64,000 bases of DNA from positions 372,001 through 436,000 of the forward strand of contig NZ_CP019449.1 of NCBI RefSeq assembly GCF_001984035.1, written 5' to 3'. Below are positions 7,471 to 16,602 of the stretch, piece after piece; positions within the stretch are counted from its first letter, which is position 1, and each line of letters begins with the position of its first letter. Position numbers and translations under genes: made by a program. The stretch is from Sphingopyxis sp. QXT-31 (lineage in GTDB: Bacteria; Pseudomonadota; Alphaproteobacteria; Sphingomonadales; Sphingomonadaceae). Under the pieces are notes generated by a model. It ran no database searches. It was not told where the DNA came from and saw only the letters and a program-made list of their open reading frames with translations.

Positions 7471-8127
7471 ATGATGGGATGGCAGCTCGGACCCGGTGTC
7501 GGCTTTTGCCAGGTGGCCGGCGATCCTGTTTTCCTCGATCTCGCGCGCGACAAATATTTCGCGCTGCGGGGGCAAGACCGCGCGGCGTTCGAACGGCTGC
7601 GTCGGGGTGAGCCGAATGACAGTGACGCCATGACCCGGCTCGTCGCGACCGGCTTGATTGCGCGATGTGACAGCGCGACCAGTCTCGAGCCTTCGCAGGC
7701 AGCCGTGCCCTTGGGGGACCTTGCGTCGCATGAAGACAGTCGCTTCGGCTGGCCCATGGCCCTTCGGGCGGCCCTTGCGCTTCGCTGGGCCCGCCGCGCC
7801 ATGCAGCCTTCCGAAATCGCCGCGACTGTCGGCAAACTGGCGCAGGCGAAGCGGCGGCTCGGTGTTGCGGGGGACGAAGGCGCGGTCGTCGACATCGCCC
7901 GGCGCTACGCCGCCTGCCGCTGGCTGGTTCCCGTCCGGACACGCTGCCTCGTCGATGCGTTGGCGCTCGATCACCTTCTTTTGAAGCGGAGGCTGGCGAC
8001 AACCCTGGTGTTCGGCGTTCGGCTAGATCCTTTCGCGGCCCACTGCTGGCTCCAGACCCCTGACACGGTCCTCACCGGGACGTCGGCCGAAGCCCGCAAT
8101 TATACGCCAATCCTCGTCGTCCGATGA
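7471..8127 (+). CDS. Lasso peptide B protein (RRE plus leader peptidase, fused)
   Basis: A 218-aa protein. Residues about 10-70 look like a PqqD-type leader-recognition element (VAGDPVFLDLARDKYFALRG). Residues about 95-215 form a transglutaminase-like cysteine protease: Cys159 in VRTRCLVDALALDHLL and His191 in DPFAAHCWLQ, 32 residues apart as in McjB, with a nearby Asp198. It recognises the precursor leader and cuts it after the Thr-Ala pair. The single-chain fusion is typical for proteobacterial clusters, whereas Gram-positive ones split it. The start can be 7471 or 7474. It overlaps the C gene by 4 bases (ATGA), implying coupled translation. Confidence 0.87.
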   Translation: MMGWQLGPGVGFCQVAGDPVFLDLARDKYFALRGQDRAAFERLRRGEPNDSDAMTRLVATGLIARCDSATSLEPSQAAVPLGDLASHEDSRFGWPMALRAALALRWARRAMQPSEIAATVGKLAQAKRRLGVAGDEGAVVDIARRYAACRWLVPVRTRCLVDALALDHLLLKRRLATTLVFGVRLDPFAAHCWLQTPDTVLTGTSAEARNYTPILVVR

Positions 8128-9827
8128 AGCGCGCGCTGCTTGCCTATCTTGGCCATGAAGGCGCGGCCGGGGCGGTTGCGGCCGTCGCCGCACGCCTGGA
8201 ATTGCGCGGGCTTTTCGAAGGACCGGGTCTGCACCTGTTCGCGGGGGACCGGGTCGCGCACCGGGTCATGCCCGATGGCGCAATCCTGCTGGGCGACATC
8301 TTCTCGGCCACCGGTGCCGCCTGTCATTCGCCATTGGATGGCTGGGGCAGTTTTCTTGCGTTCGGCCGCGAAGGGAGAGGGTGGCGGATCGACCGCGCGC
8401 CGCTGACCGGACTGCCGCTCTACTGGATGCGGTGGCGCGGCGGAACCCTTTGCGCCTCGCGTCTCGAACCGCTGATCGGTCTGGTCGATGCCCCCCGCAT
8501 CGACTGGGATTTCGCCGCACAGGCGCTGGTCTACAGCAATTTGCGAACCGAGCGCACGGGCATCGTGGGGTTGCGCGAACTGCAGCCAGGCATGCGGCTC
8601 TTATGGGACGGCGATGAGCCGCGAACGGACATGCTTTGGTCGCCATGGGAACATGTCGGCAAAGTCAGATCGGCCGGTGTTGCCGAGCTCGCGCCCGAGC
8701 TCGAAACACGACTCATTGGAGCCACGCGGTCGTGGAGCAGCGCCCGCTCGAACATCATGCTGGAGCTCTCGGGCGGTCTCGATTCCTCGATCGTCGCCGC
8801 GGCGCTGGCAGGCGCGGGCGCCGATTTTACCGCCGTGAACTTCGTAACCCAAGGTGCGGACGGCGACGAGCGGCCCTATGCGCAGGCCGTCGCCAGCCAT
8901 TGCGGCATCGAGCTGATCGAAGCCGAACTTACTTCCTCGGACCTCGATCTGGTGGCCGCGCCCGCGATTGTCGGCCCCAGGCCGGGAGCCTATGCCGTGC
9001 TTCGCGGCATCGATCATGCGTTCGAGAGGGCCGTGGGGGGACGCGATGTGTCCGTGTTCGGGGGCATCGGCGGCGACAACATATTCTCGTTCGACGGGTC
9101 CGTCTTGCCCTTCCTCGATGCCGCGCGGACCTACGGTCTCGGGCGCCGTGCCTTCGAGGTCCTGCGCGATGTCGCGCGCGGCGGCGGAGCCACGCTATGG
9201 GATGCCAGTCGTCTCGCGTGGCAGGCATGGCGGCGCGGACCGCGCGATGGCTGGCGCCGCGAAACCGAATTTGTCCGTCAGGAAGCGATCCCCTCGTCCC
9301 CGTTCGCACATCCGTGGGATGAGGGCGCGCGCGAGCATGCGCAGGCCAAGCGCAACCATGTCGAGGCCATGCGCCGGATCCTCGATTTCGTCGATCGGCC
9401 GCTGCGCTGGGCCGACCGCGACGTTGTCGCGCCGCTACTGTCGCAGCCTGTCGTCGAATATTGCCTGTCGGTGCCGAGCTGGACCTGGATCGAGGGCGGC
9501 CGCGACCGCGCGGTGGCACGAGCGGCCTTTGCCCGCCGCCTTCCTCCCGAAGTCGTCTGGCGGCGCGGAAAGGGGCGGATCGAATCGCTGGCAACCCGCG
9601 CCTATCTGCGGCAGCGGTCGGAGATCCGCGACCTGCTGCTGGAGGGGCGGCTTGCCGCGCAAGGGTTACTCGATCGCGTCGCGGTCGAGGACTATCTGGC
9701 GCGCGACCTCGCCGACGGCGATTTTCTCTATTTTCGCTTGCTCGAAATCGCCGACGTCGAGCTTTGGGTGCGATCGGTGGAAGGCCTTGGATGGGCAGGG
9801 GCCAGCTTCGACCAGCGCGCATATTGA
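8124..9827 (+). CDS. Lasso peptide C protein (asparagine-synthetase-like macrolactam synthetase)
   Basis: A 567-aa AsnB-like protein. The N-terminal third is a degenerate class II glutamine amidotransferase-like domain without an N-terminal Cys. The ATP pyrophosphatase loop ELSGGLDSSIVAAAL lies around residues 213-226, followed by FGGIGGDNIFSFDGS. It adenylates the ring Glu side chain and joins it to Gly1 of the cleaved core to form the lasso ring, acting with the B protein. The gene begins at an ATGA overlap with B. Its last 100 bases overlap the 3' end of the convergent isopeptidase gene. Confidence 0.87.
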   Translation: MKRALLAYLGHEGAAGAVAAVAARLELRGLFEGPGLHLFAGDRVAHRVMPDGAILLGDIFSATGAACHSPLDGWGSFLAFGREGRGWRIDRAPLTGLPLYWMRWRGGTLCASRLEPLIGLVDAPRIDWDFAAQALVYSNLRTERTGIVGLRELQPGMRLLWDGDEPRTDMLWSPWEHVGKVRSAGVAELAPELETRLIGATRSWSSARSNIMLELSGGLDSSIVAAALAGAGADFTAVNFVTQGADGDERPYAQAVASHCGIELIEAELTSSDLDLVAAPAIVGPRPGAYAVLRGIDHAFERAVGGRDVSVFGGIGGDNIFSFDGSVLPFLDAARTYGLGRRAFEVLRDVARGGGATLWDASRLAWQAWRRGPRDGWRRETEFVRQEAIPSSPFAHPWDEGAREHAQAKRNHVEAMRRILDFVDRPLRWADRDVVAPLLSQPVVEYCLSVPSWTWIEGGRDRAVARAAFARRLPPEVVWRRGKGRIESLATRAYLRQRSEIRDLLLEGRLAAQGLLDRVAVEDYLARDLADGDFLYFRLLEIADVELWVRSVEGLGWAGASFDQRAY

Positions 9828-11713
9828 GCCGCCTTTGTCGGATCGGGATCGACCTTATCCTTGAGCCAATAGAGGAACCAGTCGAGATTGCGCTGATAGA
9901 CGGCGAGCTTCTGTCGCGGCTCGAACTTGATATGCGGTGCCAGCGGAAAGACGTGCAACTCACCCATTTTCGCAGTCGCGAGCTTGCTTTGCAGCTCGAT
10001 CGTTTGCCGGGCCTCGCTCTCCGGCAATTGCATCAGGATAGGGGCCCGGATCCGGTCGACCATCGCGGCGGGTGACATATGTTTCCATCGGTCCGGATCG
10101 GTGTCAGGCGATCCGAGCCCCCAGTTGCGACGGAGATTGTCCGCGAACATCTTGCGGCTCGGCCGTTCGTTGAACCAGTAGTAGGCGGGACCAATACTGG
10201 TCGAGGCGATCGCGGCCGCTTTGATCAGATTGCTGCGCGTTACGGTCCACATAGTGACCTCGCTTCCGAAGCTTAACCCGCCCATTCCGACCCTCGTCCG
10301 GTCGACCAGCCCTTGATCTGCCAGATAGTCGATGGCGGCGCGAACCGCCTCGAGTCCCAGAGTGTAGCGTGCTTCGGAGGAATCGGCACTCGGCAGCACG
10401 TTGATGCAGAGTGTCGCAATACCCTTCGCGGCCATCGCGCGGAGCGGATATTCATCGCCGAGACCGCCGCGCAAATAACCCGGGCAGCGATAATAGGTGA
10501 TGAAGAGCGGCAGCCGCCCGGGGATCTTCGGGCGGATCAGGATGCCCGACGCACGGCTGCCGCTCACCTGCCAGGCGATGGTTTCGGCAAGGAGCCCGTC
10601 GTCGCTGTCAGGAAACTTGTTTGGGGCGTCGATGACCAGCGTCGTCCCGTCGAGGCCGAGACGCACGAGACGCGGCGCGACCGATGGCGTTGCTTCGACG
10701 CAAAACAGGGCCGACGTCGTCGCTGCGCAAGGCGCATCCTCGTCGCGGCCACCCGACAGCAACCCGTCGGTTTGCGCAAGAAACTCTAGCGCGTCTTTCG
10801 ACGGCGACCAGATATAGATCGCCTCGCGAATGACGCGATCGCGCAAAGTCACGGCTATGCGCCCGCCGGCGAGGGGCAGTATCGCTGCCAGCCGCCGCGA
10901 TCCTTCCCCGCAACCCAAGATTTTGAAGCAAACGCCGCTCGCCTGGAGCCTGGAACGTAGCGCCGCGGACGGCTCGCCCGTCGGGCGTGGCAGGGGCGGG
11001 GGCAACAATGCCCGCTCGTCTTCGGTCGCGGAGCGAGACAGGCCGGTTACCGGATCATCGACGCGGAACAGGCGTCGCCGATCCGCGAGCAGCGGCGCGC
11101 GGTCGAACCAGTCGCCGGTGAGCCGCTGCGTGACCGCGCGGCCGTTGACCAGCGCGCCGCGGTAAAGCGGCGCCGCCAGATCGACGCCGCCGTCGACGAG
11201 GATGCCGGCTTCGCGTTCTGCATCCTCGGCGCGCGCGATCGCGTCGCGCGATGGTCCTTCGCTTGCCACAATCGATCCGTCGGGCTGGACCACGAAGGCC
11301 TCGATGTCGCCGTCGCCGGCGACAACAGACTCGAATCCCGACCCGTCGATCCTGCTGCGCCACAGCGCGATCCGGCCGTCAACGAGCGCGCGAACGATGA
11401 GGCTTCGGCTATCCGGAGACCAGGCCGCCTCCCCGGGCATGACGACGCCGACCTCATAGAAGAGTGCGGTGCCGAGGCGGCCGAGCGTGCGGGGCGGTGT
11501 CGCCCCGTCCGCTGCGGCGATGTACCAGTCGATCTCGATCCGGTTTGTCGCGGTCGAAGGCCGCTCGACCCGGTACGCGATCCAGCGGCCGTCGGGGGAT
11601 GTCGTAAGCCCCGAGATATCCGCGACTTCGGCAATCTCCCGCGGCGTCGTCTGGCCGGCTGCGGAAGGCGCCGCAGCCAGCATGGCAAGCAGAAGCGCTT
11701 GGCGGCTCACCAT
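9728..11713 (-). CDS. Atxe2-family lasso peptide isopeptidase
   Basis: A 661-aa secreted or periplasmic S9 (prolyl-oligopeptidase-like) hydrolase. An N-terminal signal sequence (MVSRQALLLAMLAAAPSAAGQ) and an N-terminal beta-propeller-like half are followed by an alpha/beta-hydrolase half with nucleophile Ser481 in GGLSFGSEV and His594 in LAPHIKFEP. The catalytic acid lies probably in the LPESEAR segment. Such enzymes open the ring isopeptide bond of the cognate lasso peptide, linearising it after import. The gene overlaps the receptor stop by 7 bases at its start and the lasso C gene by 100 bases at its end. The C-terminal tail after about residue 630 is low-complexity. Confidence 0.85.
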   Translation of the reverse strand: MVSRQALLLAMLAAAPSAAGQTTPREIAEVADISGLTTSPDGRWIAYRVERPSTATNRIEIDWYIAAADGATPPRTLGRLGTALFYEVGVVMPGEAAWSPDSRSLIVRALVDGRIALWRSRIDGSGFESVVAGDGDIEAFVVQPDGSIVASEGPSRDAIARAEDAEREAGILVDGGVDLAAPLYRGALVNGRAVTQRLTGDWFDRAPLLADRRRLFRVDDPVTGLSRSATEDERALLPPPLPRPTGEPSAALRSRLQASGVCFKILGCGEGSRRLAAILPLAGGRIAVTLRDRVIREAIYIWSPSKDALEFLAQTDGLLSGGRDEDAPCAATTSALFCVEATPSVAPRLVRLGLDGTTLVIDAPNKFPDSDDGLLAETIAWQVSGSRASGILIRPKIPGRLPLFITYYRCPGYLRGGLGDEYPLRAMAAKGIATLCINVLPSADSSEARYTLGLEAVRAAIDYLADQGLVDRTRVGMGGLSFGSEVTMWTVTRSNLIKAAAIASTSIGPAYYWFNERPSRKMFADNLRRNWGLGSPDTDPDRWKHMSPAAMVDRIRAPILMQLPESEARQTIELQSKLATAKMGELHVFPLAPHIKFEPRQKLAVYQRNLDWFLYWLKDKVDPDPTKAAQYARWSKLAPAHPRPSTDRTQSSTSAISSKRK

Positions 11714-14649
11714 CGGATTACCGCCTGGATCGCGACGGTCCGCCCGTAGGGATTGGCCTTTTCGGGATCATAGCCGAGGGCCGAGATGCTGCTTTGAAGC
11801 TCGGCGAAGGGCGGGTCGCGGTCGAACAGATTCTGGATGTTCAGCGACAGCGTCAAACCGCGGTCGCTGCCGGCGTCGCCGCCGACCCGCTGCGAGAGGC
11901 TGGCATCGACTGTGGTCCATGAGGTCACTCTCGCCGCGGGCAACGCGGTCTGGTTCGTGTAGCGATCGATATAGTTGACGAAGGCATTGGCCGAAAAGCC
12001 GCCTTTCGACCAGCCGGCACGGCCGCGCAGGCGCCATTTGGCCGGGCTGGCATAGAGCCCGACGACGTCGACTGAGGGGGCGCCTTCGGTCAGCTGCCGC
12101 TTGATCGAGAAGATGTGGGTGCCTGCGATACCTAGATTGAGTGTGCCGCCGGCAAGCTCGGGCGCGTAGCCGAGATCGAAGTCAATCCCGCGCTGCCGTT
12201 CAGCCGAGAGGTTGCGGGTCCGTCCGTCGAGGATGGCTGAGATATCGCCGGGCGCGAAGCCGAATGGGTTGAAGAAGAGCGGCGAGTTGAAATAGCCCTG
12301 CACCAAACCGGGCGCGGGATTCTCGGTCACCACGCCTGCGAAAGACTCGCGATCGACGAGGAAGCGGAGATAGTCCTCGCTCGCGCTGCCGATCCGGTCG
12401 CGATAATCGACGTCATAGTAGGTGAGCGACGCCTTCAATCCGGGGATCGACGGCGGCGCGATGTCGAAACCGGCGGTCCAGGTGGTCGCAGTCTCGGGCT
12501 GCACATTGGGCGCATAGCCGAAAAGGCCGATGACATTGGCCACACCCGAAGGCCTTGTCGGATCGGGCACCTGCAAAGTCGTGTAGAAGGCGACCGTCTC
12601 GCCGATCAGTTCGGAGAACAGCGGCGCGCGGAACGAGGTGCCATAGGACGCGCGAAGCGCGATCCCGCCGACCGGTTCCCAGCGCAAGCCGAGCTTCGGA
12701 TTCTCGGTACGGCCGAACTGGTTATAATCCTCGATCCGCCCCGCGAGCGTCAGGTCGAGTTTGCGGAAGCCGGGCACCTCATTGTCGGCGCCGAAGATCG
12801 GCACGAGCAGCTCGGCATAGATGGACTTCACGCTGCGCGGACCCGGAAGTCCGAAGAAGGGGGCCGCGTCCGGGGCTGCGAAGCTGATGTCGTTGATCGT
12901 GAAATAATCATAGGCCTCGCGCCGATATTCGGCACCGGCGGCAACCCGAACCTCGCCGCCGGGCAGGCGGAACAGCGGGCCGTCGGCGCGCAGCGCCGCC
13001 GACCAATTGTCGAAGGTGTCGATCGTCGTGTAGCTGCCGCGAATGCTGTCGATCGTCGCCGGGTTGTTGGCGGTGCCGTCGCCGAACACGTTGAAAGCCG
13101 TCGCGGGATTGGTGTCAGCCAGCGCGGCGCGGAGGCGCGCGCTGTTCACGGCATTGTCGAAGCTCGCCCGGCTCCTCTGGCGCCCATAATTGCCGCCGAA
13201 CTGGACCCGCCAGGCGCCGATCTGCTGTTCGAGAAGAGTCGCGGCCGAAATCGCCCAGACCCGGCCATGATTGATTTGCGATCCGAGGTCCTTGGTGAAG
13301 TCATAGGCGACGGAGACGGGCTCGTTCGACCCGATCGGATCGACATAGAATGGGTTGCTGACCGGGACGACCGCAGTGCGGAAGAAATCGGTCTTGCCTT
13401 GCTGGCGATAGCGGCGCTCGGCGGCGAGGATATTAGCCCGGAATGTCAGCGTATCGGTGATGTCGACCTCTCCGCTCGCATAGAGGCTGTGGACGCGTTG
13501 CCGTGGCACGAGATCGGATGCAGCGCGGTTGTCGTGCCGGTTCTGGACGCCGGCAAGGAGGTCGGACGGGTCGAGCGCCGTTCCATCCTGGCCCGCAGGA
13601 ATGGCAAAGATGCGTCCGTCGGCGGCAGTGATTGTGCCGGGCGCGGCGAAGAGAGAGCGGTAGTCCCCGCCGCCGAAGGGCCTGAGATCCTCGCGGGCAT
13701 AGTCGCGCTTCGCTGCGGCGAGCGCCCCGCGCTCGGAAAACTGATAGGCGATCATGACGTGGCCGCCGTCCCAGCTTTTACCGAAAATCTGGCTGAACTG
13801 GAGGTCGGTCATGTCGCCATCGGAGGTGCCGGCGCGCAGCAGCGTCTCGGCGCCCTCGAAGCGGTTGCGGAGGCGGAGGTTGACGACCCCGGCGACGGCG
13901 TCTGCGCCGTAAATCGCGGAGGCGCCGTCGGTCAGGACCTCGATCCGCTCGACTGCGGTTACGGGGATCAGCGAGATATCTGCGAAGGCGCCGCCAAGCC
14001 CGCCGAGCGCTGGGCGGGTCCCGTCGATCAGTACGAGCGTCGACGAATTTCCGAGACCGCGCAGATTGATGCCGCTGCCGTAGGTCGCGTCTGACCCGGC
14101 GCCGTTGCGCGTCGTGGCGCCGAGGGTCGTTTCGGTCACGCCGCCCCCCAACGCCTGCGGAAGCGATTGGAGCAGCTGCTGGACGGATCCGTAGCCGCTC
14201 TTCTCGATCGCTTCGCGGTCGATGCTCACGACGGGAGAACCGACCGGCCCCGCGCCACGGATCCGCGAGCCGGTGACGACGATCGCTTCACCGCCCTGCG
14301 CTTCAGTCGATCCAGCCTCTTCGGCAGCGACGTTTCCCTCGCGGATAACAAGCGCGCCATCAACGAGCTCTGCGACCAAGCCAGTGCCGGAGAGGAGATG
14401 TGAGAGAGCGGCGTCGGCCTTATAGCGACCCTGTACGCGTGCGCTGCGCTTGCCCTGGACGACGCTGGACGAGGCGATCACCTCGCGACCGGACGCTCGC
14501 GAATAGAGTTGCAGCGCCGTGCCCAAATCTTGCGCGGCGATATTGTAGCTTTGTTGAGTGGGCTGCGCTTGCGCCTGCACGGCGGGAACCTGAATGGCGA
14601 TTGCCGCGGTGCCCACCGAGAGCATCGCCGCCAGAGACTTGTACTTCAT
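11707..14649 (-). CDS. TonB-dependent outer-membrane receptor with STN signalling domain
   Basis: A 980-aa protein. The start at 14649 is chosen because GGGGAGG lies just upstream; the upstream in-frame extension is not coding-like. A signal peptide ends near VQAQA. An STN (secretin/TonB N-terminal) domain spans about residues 30-105. A TonB-box/plug start (GEAIVVTGSRIRGAG, then SVQQLLQSLP) and a long beta-barrel follow, ending in aromatic IRW. STN domains talk to a FecR/ECF-sigma pair, and both are encoded directly upstream. In this context it most likely imports or senses the lasso peptide, as proposed for related clusters; it could instead recognise a siderophore-like ligand. Confidence 0.87.
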   Translation of the reverse strand: MKYKSLAAMLSVGTAAIAIQVPAVQAQAQPTQQSYNIAAQDLGTALQLYSRASGREVIASSSVVQGKRSARVQGRYKADAALSHLLSGTGLVAELVDGALVIREGNVAAEEAGSTEAQGGEAIVVTGSRIRGAGPVGSPVVSIDREAIEKSGYGSVQQLLQSLPQALGGGVTETTLGATTRNGAGSDATYGSGINLRGLGNSSTLVLIDGTRPALGGLGGAFADISLIPVTAVERIEVLTDGASAIYGADAVAGVVNLRLRNRFEGAETLLRAGTSDGDMTDLQFSQIFGKSWDGGHVMIAYQFSERGALAAAKRDYAREDLRPFGGGDYRSLFAAPGTITAADGRIFAIPAGQDGTALDPSDLLAGVQNRHDNRAASDLVPRQRVHSLYASGEVDITDTLTFRANILAAERRYRQQGKTDFFRTAVVPVSNPFYVDPIGSNEPVSVAYDFTKDLGSQINHGRVWAISAATLLEQQIGAWRVQFGGNYGRQRSRASFDNAVNSARLRAALADTNPATAFNVFGDGTANNPATIDSIRGSYTTIDTFDNWSAALRADGPLFRLPGGEVRVAAGAEYRREAYDYFTINDISFAAPDAAPFFGLPGPRSVKSIYAELLVPIFGADNEVPGFRKLDLTLAGRIEDYNQFGRTENPKLGLRWEPVGGIALRASYGTSFRAPLFSELIGETVAFYTTLQVPDPTRPSGVANVIGLFGYAPNVQPETATTWTAGFDIAPPSIPGLKASLTYYDVDYRDRIGSASEDYLRFLVDRESFAGVVTENPAPGLVQGYFNSPLFFNPFGFAPGDISAILDGRTRNLSAERQRGIDFDLGYAPELAGGTLNLGIAGTHIFSIKRQLTEGAPSVDVVGLYASPAKWRLRGRAGWSKGGFSANAFVNYIDRYTNQTALPAARVTSWTTVDASLSQRVGGDAGSDRGLTLSLNIQNLFDRDPPFAELQSSISALGYDPEKANPYGRTVAIQAVIRW

Positions 14650-14733
14650 GAAACCTCCCCAAGCGGCCTCCGATGGCCGTCTGGGGGTGCAAAACACCGG
14701 GAAGGAGAATTCCCCCCTTTCCGATCGGAAATA

Positions 14734-15651
14734 TTACTTGCGAAGTGTAATCGCGTCGGGACTTTCGGCTGTCTCGAGGCCCAAGGCGGCTGCAAGCTTG
14801 CGAGCAAGGCTTGCGCCGTCGGCGACATCGAACCGACCAGTGACAGGGAGCGATGCGAGGGCCGGGTCTGCGAGTTGTATCGGCTTCGCGTTCGCCTTAT
14901 TGGCGGCATCGATAACCGCACCTAGAGGCAGCCGATCGGCCACGAGCATCGTCGCAGGCTCAGTTGCTTGCACCGGACTGGTCATCGCGGGAATGAGGCG
15001 GGGGCCGGTACCTGACACTTCGGCGCTCTCGCCCGGCGCGAGACGGACGGCCTTCGCCGTGCCACCGAGGCGAACCTCGACCGAACCGCGCAACAGCTTG
15101 ACCTTGGGAACGTCCGACCGCGCGTCGACCTCGAATACAGTGCCGAGGGCCGTCGTTTCCGAGATGCCGGCGACGACGATGAAAGGGCGTGCGCTATCGT
15201 GTGCAACATCGAACTTGGCCCGGCCGCCGTGCAGCCGGATGCGGCGCCCGGTCTCGGAGAACTGGGGTTCCGCCCAAGCGCCGTCCATCAACGTAACCGT
15301 CGAACCATCGGCGAGGCGGAGCTGACCGGGCAGCATAGGCCCGGTGGCAATTTGCGGCGTTTCGGTCTGCCCGTTCATATGCCAGGCGAAAGCCAAGGCG
15401 ATGCCGACCGCGGCGATCGTCGCGACCGCCCAGCGCAAGCCGCCGGCAGCATTGCGTTTACTCCCCGCCTTGGCCTCGATTCGGCTGCGCGATCCGGTGC
15501 GGGCCAGTGCGACATCATCCTCGGACATAGCAAAGGCTTCGGCATTGCCGGGCTTTGCATACCATCGCTCGAATGCCTCGCGGTCGGCCTCGGTCGGTGT
15601 GCCGCGCATCCGCACGGCCCATTCGGCCGCCTCGCGCTCGACGGAGCTCAC
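14734..15651 (-). CDS. FecR-family transmembrane sigma regulator
   Basis: A 305-aa protein starting at GTG in a 4-base GTGA overlap with the sigma gene. The cytoplasmic N-terminus has a DUF4880-type anti-sigma motif (EREAAEWAVRMRG...FERWYAKPGNAEAF). A single transmembrane segment lies at about residues 73-91. A periplasmic FecR domain follows (LADGSTVTLMDGAWAEPQF, GGRAKFDVAHDSARPFIVVAG), then a C-terminal STN-like module. It should relay occupancy of the TonB receptor to the ECF sigma factor across the inner membrane. The receptor gene lies 84 bases downstream. Confidence 0.86.
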   Translation of the reverse strand: MSSVEREAAEWAVRMRGTPTEADREAFERWYAKPGNAEAFAMSEDDVALARTGSRSRIEAKAGSKRNAAGGLRWAVATIAAVGIALAFAWHMNGQTETPQIATGPMLPGQLRLADGSTVTLMDGAWAEPQFSETGRRIRLHGGRAKFDVAHDSARPFIVVAGISETTALGTVFEVDARSDVPKVKLLRGSVEVRLGGTAKAVRLAPGESAEVSGTGPRLIPAMTSPVQATEPATMLVADRLPLGAVIDAANKANAKPIQLADPALASLPVTGRFDVADGASLARKLAAALGLETAESPDAITLRK

Positions 15652-16229
15652 GGTTGCGCGTCTCGCGCCTTGCGGATCGCTAAACGCGCTTTGACGAGAT
15701 GTTTTTCCACGGCTTTTTCGCTCATGCTTTTGATTCGCCCGATCTCGGAATAGCTGAGATCGTCGAAAGTTTGCATCAGGAATATATCCCGTGTGGTTGG
15801 ATTCAGCCTTGCAAGCGCGTCCTCGACCCGCCGCAGCGTGTCGCGGTGCTCAAGCGTTGTGTGCGGGTCGGGACCTGCGACGTCATGGTCCTCGAAACTA
15901 TGGTGGGCGTGGGTCTGGTTGCGAGCCCCGGAACGAGCCCGGTTCTTTAGGATCGCTCGTGCGGCAGTCGCGACATAGGCCCGCGACGCCTGGAGGAGCC
16001 CTGTTCCCGTTCCCTTTGCGCTGAAGAGTCGGCGGAATGTCTCCTGCACGAGGTCGGGCACCTCTTGCGGCGGTACGCTGCGGCGGAAGATCGCGGTCAC
16101 ATAAGGCCGTTCGGCCGCATAGATCGCTTCCGCGCGACCGGCCGCACCAGCACCTTCCCAATCGCCAGGCGGCAGCGGATCGCCCGACGACAGCGCGCGC
16201 CGATTTGAGGGGTCGTCTTCGAAATCCAT
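15648..16229 (-). CDS. ECF (FecI-type) RNA polymerase sigma factor
   Basis: A 193-aa protein. The ATG at 16229 (MDFEDDPSNRR) fits the usual family length better than the longer in-frame start at 16361, though its ribosome site is weak. Sigma region 2 reads about VTAIFRRSVPPQEVPDLVQETFRRLF; region 4 reads LNPTTRDIFLMQTFDDLSYSEIGRIKSMSEKAVEKHL. It begins the operon sigma-fecR-receptor-isopeptidase. A perfect dyad (CATATT-CGGA-AATATG) ends 51 bases before its start, matching the dyad before the lasso precursors. Confidence 0.85.
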   Translation of the reverse strand: MDFEDDPSNRRALSSGDPLPPGDWEGAGAAGRAEAIYAAERPYVTAIFRRSVPPQEVPDLVQETFRRLFSAKGTGTGLLQASRAYVATAARAILKNRARSGARNQTHAHHSFEDHDVAGPDPHTTLEHRDTLRRVEDALARLNPTTRDIFLMQTFDDLSYSEIGRIKSMSEKAVEKHLVKARLAIRKARDAQP

Positions 16230-16602
16230 TTGCCATCGCCTACCGGTCGGGCAGGGGCGATCGAGCCGGGCGGTAAGAACATATTCGGAAATATGTGCCG
16301 CCGCCTTTAGCCCGAGGGCCTGGACATACGCGTCGGCCACCCGGCAAGGATGGGAAATCACAAGGCCTTCCGAACGAGCCTCTTACAACTCGGCATCGCG
16401 CGCCTTCTTGCCCGATGCAGGGCAAGCATAGCTCGCCGTAGCGGCAGGGCAAGCCTGTGTCGCGCAACTTCGTCCAATATGAATCCATCTCCATGCCGGC
16501 CGCTTGAAGACAGCGTGCGCGCCGGCGAGGCGATGACGGCGGAATCGACGCAACCCAGGTTAACTTGCTGCAACCGCGGTAAGAGAGGTCGGTTTCAGCA
16601 GC
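16230..16602. other. Intergenic region between the sigma gene and the GntA-like gene
   Basis: 373 bases without a credible gene. It carries the operator at 16280-16295 near the sigma gene. The only other feature noted is an AGGTTAAC string near 16557. No terminator or further promoter stands out. Confidence 0.4.
16280..16295. promoter_or_regulatory. Dyad operator before the ECF sigma operon
   Basis: CATATT (16280-16285), CGGA, AATATG (16290-16295) is a perfect 6-bp inverted repeat 51 bases upstream of the sigma start. It matches the dyad at 7006-7022 except for one extra spacer base and the first base, and continues with a shared GTG-CG flank (GTGCCG here, GTGTCG there). Confidence 0.5.
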
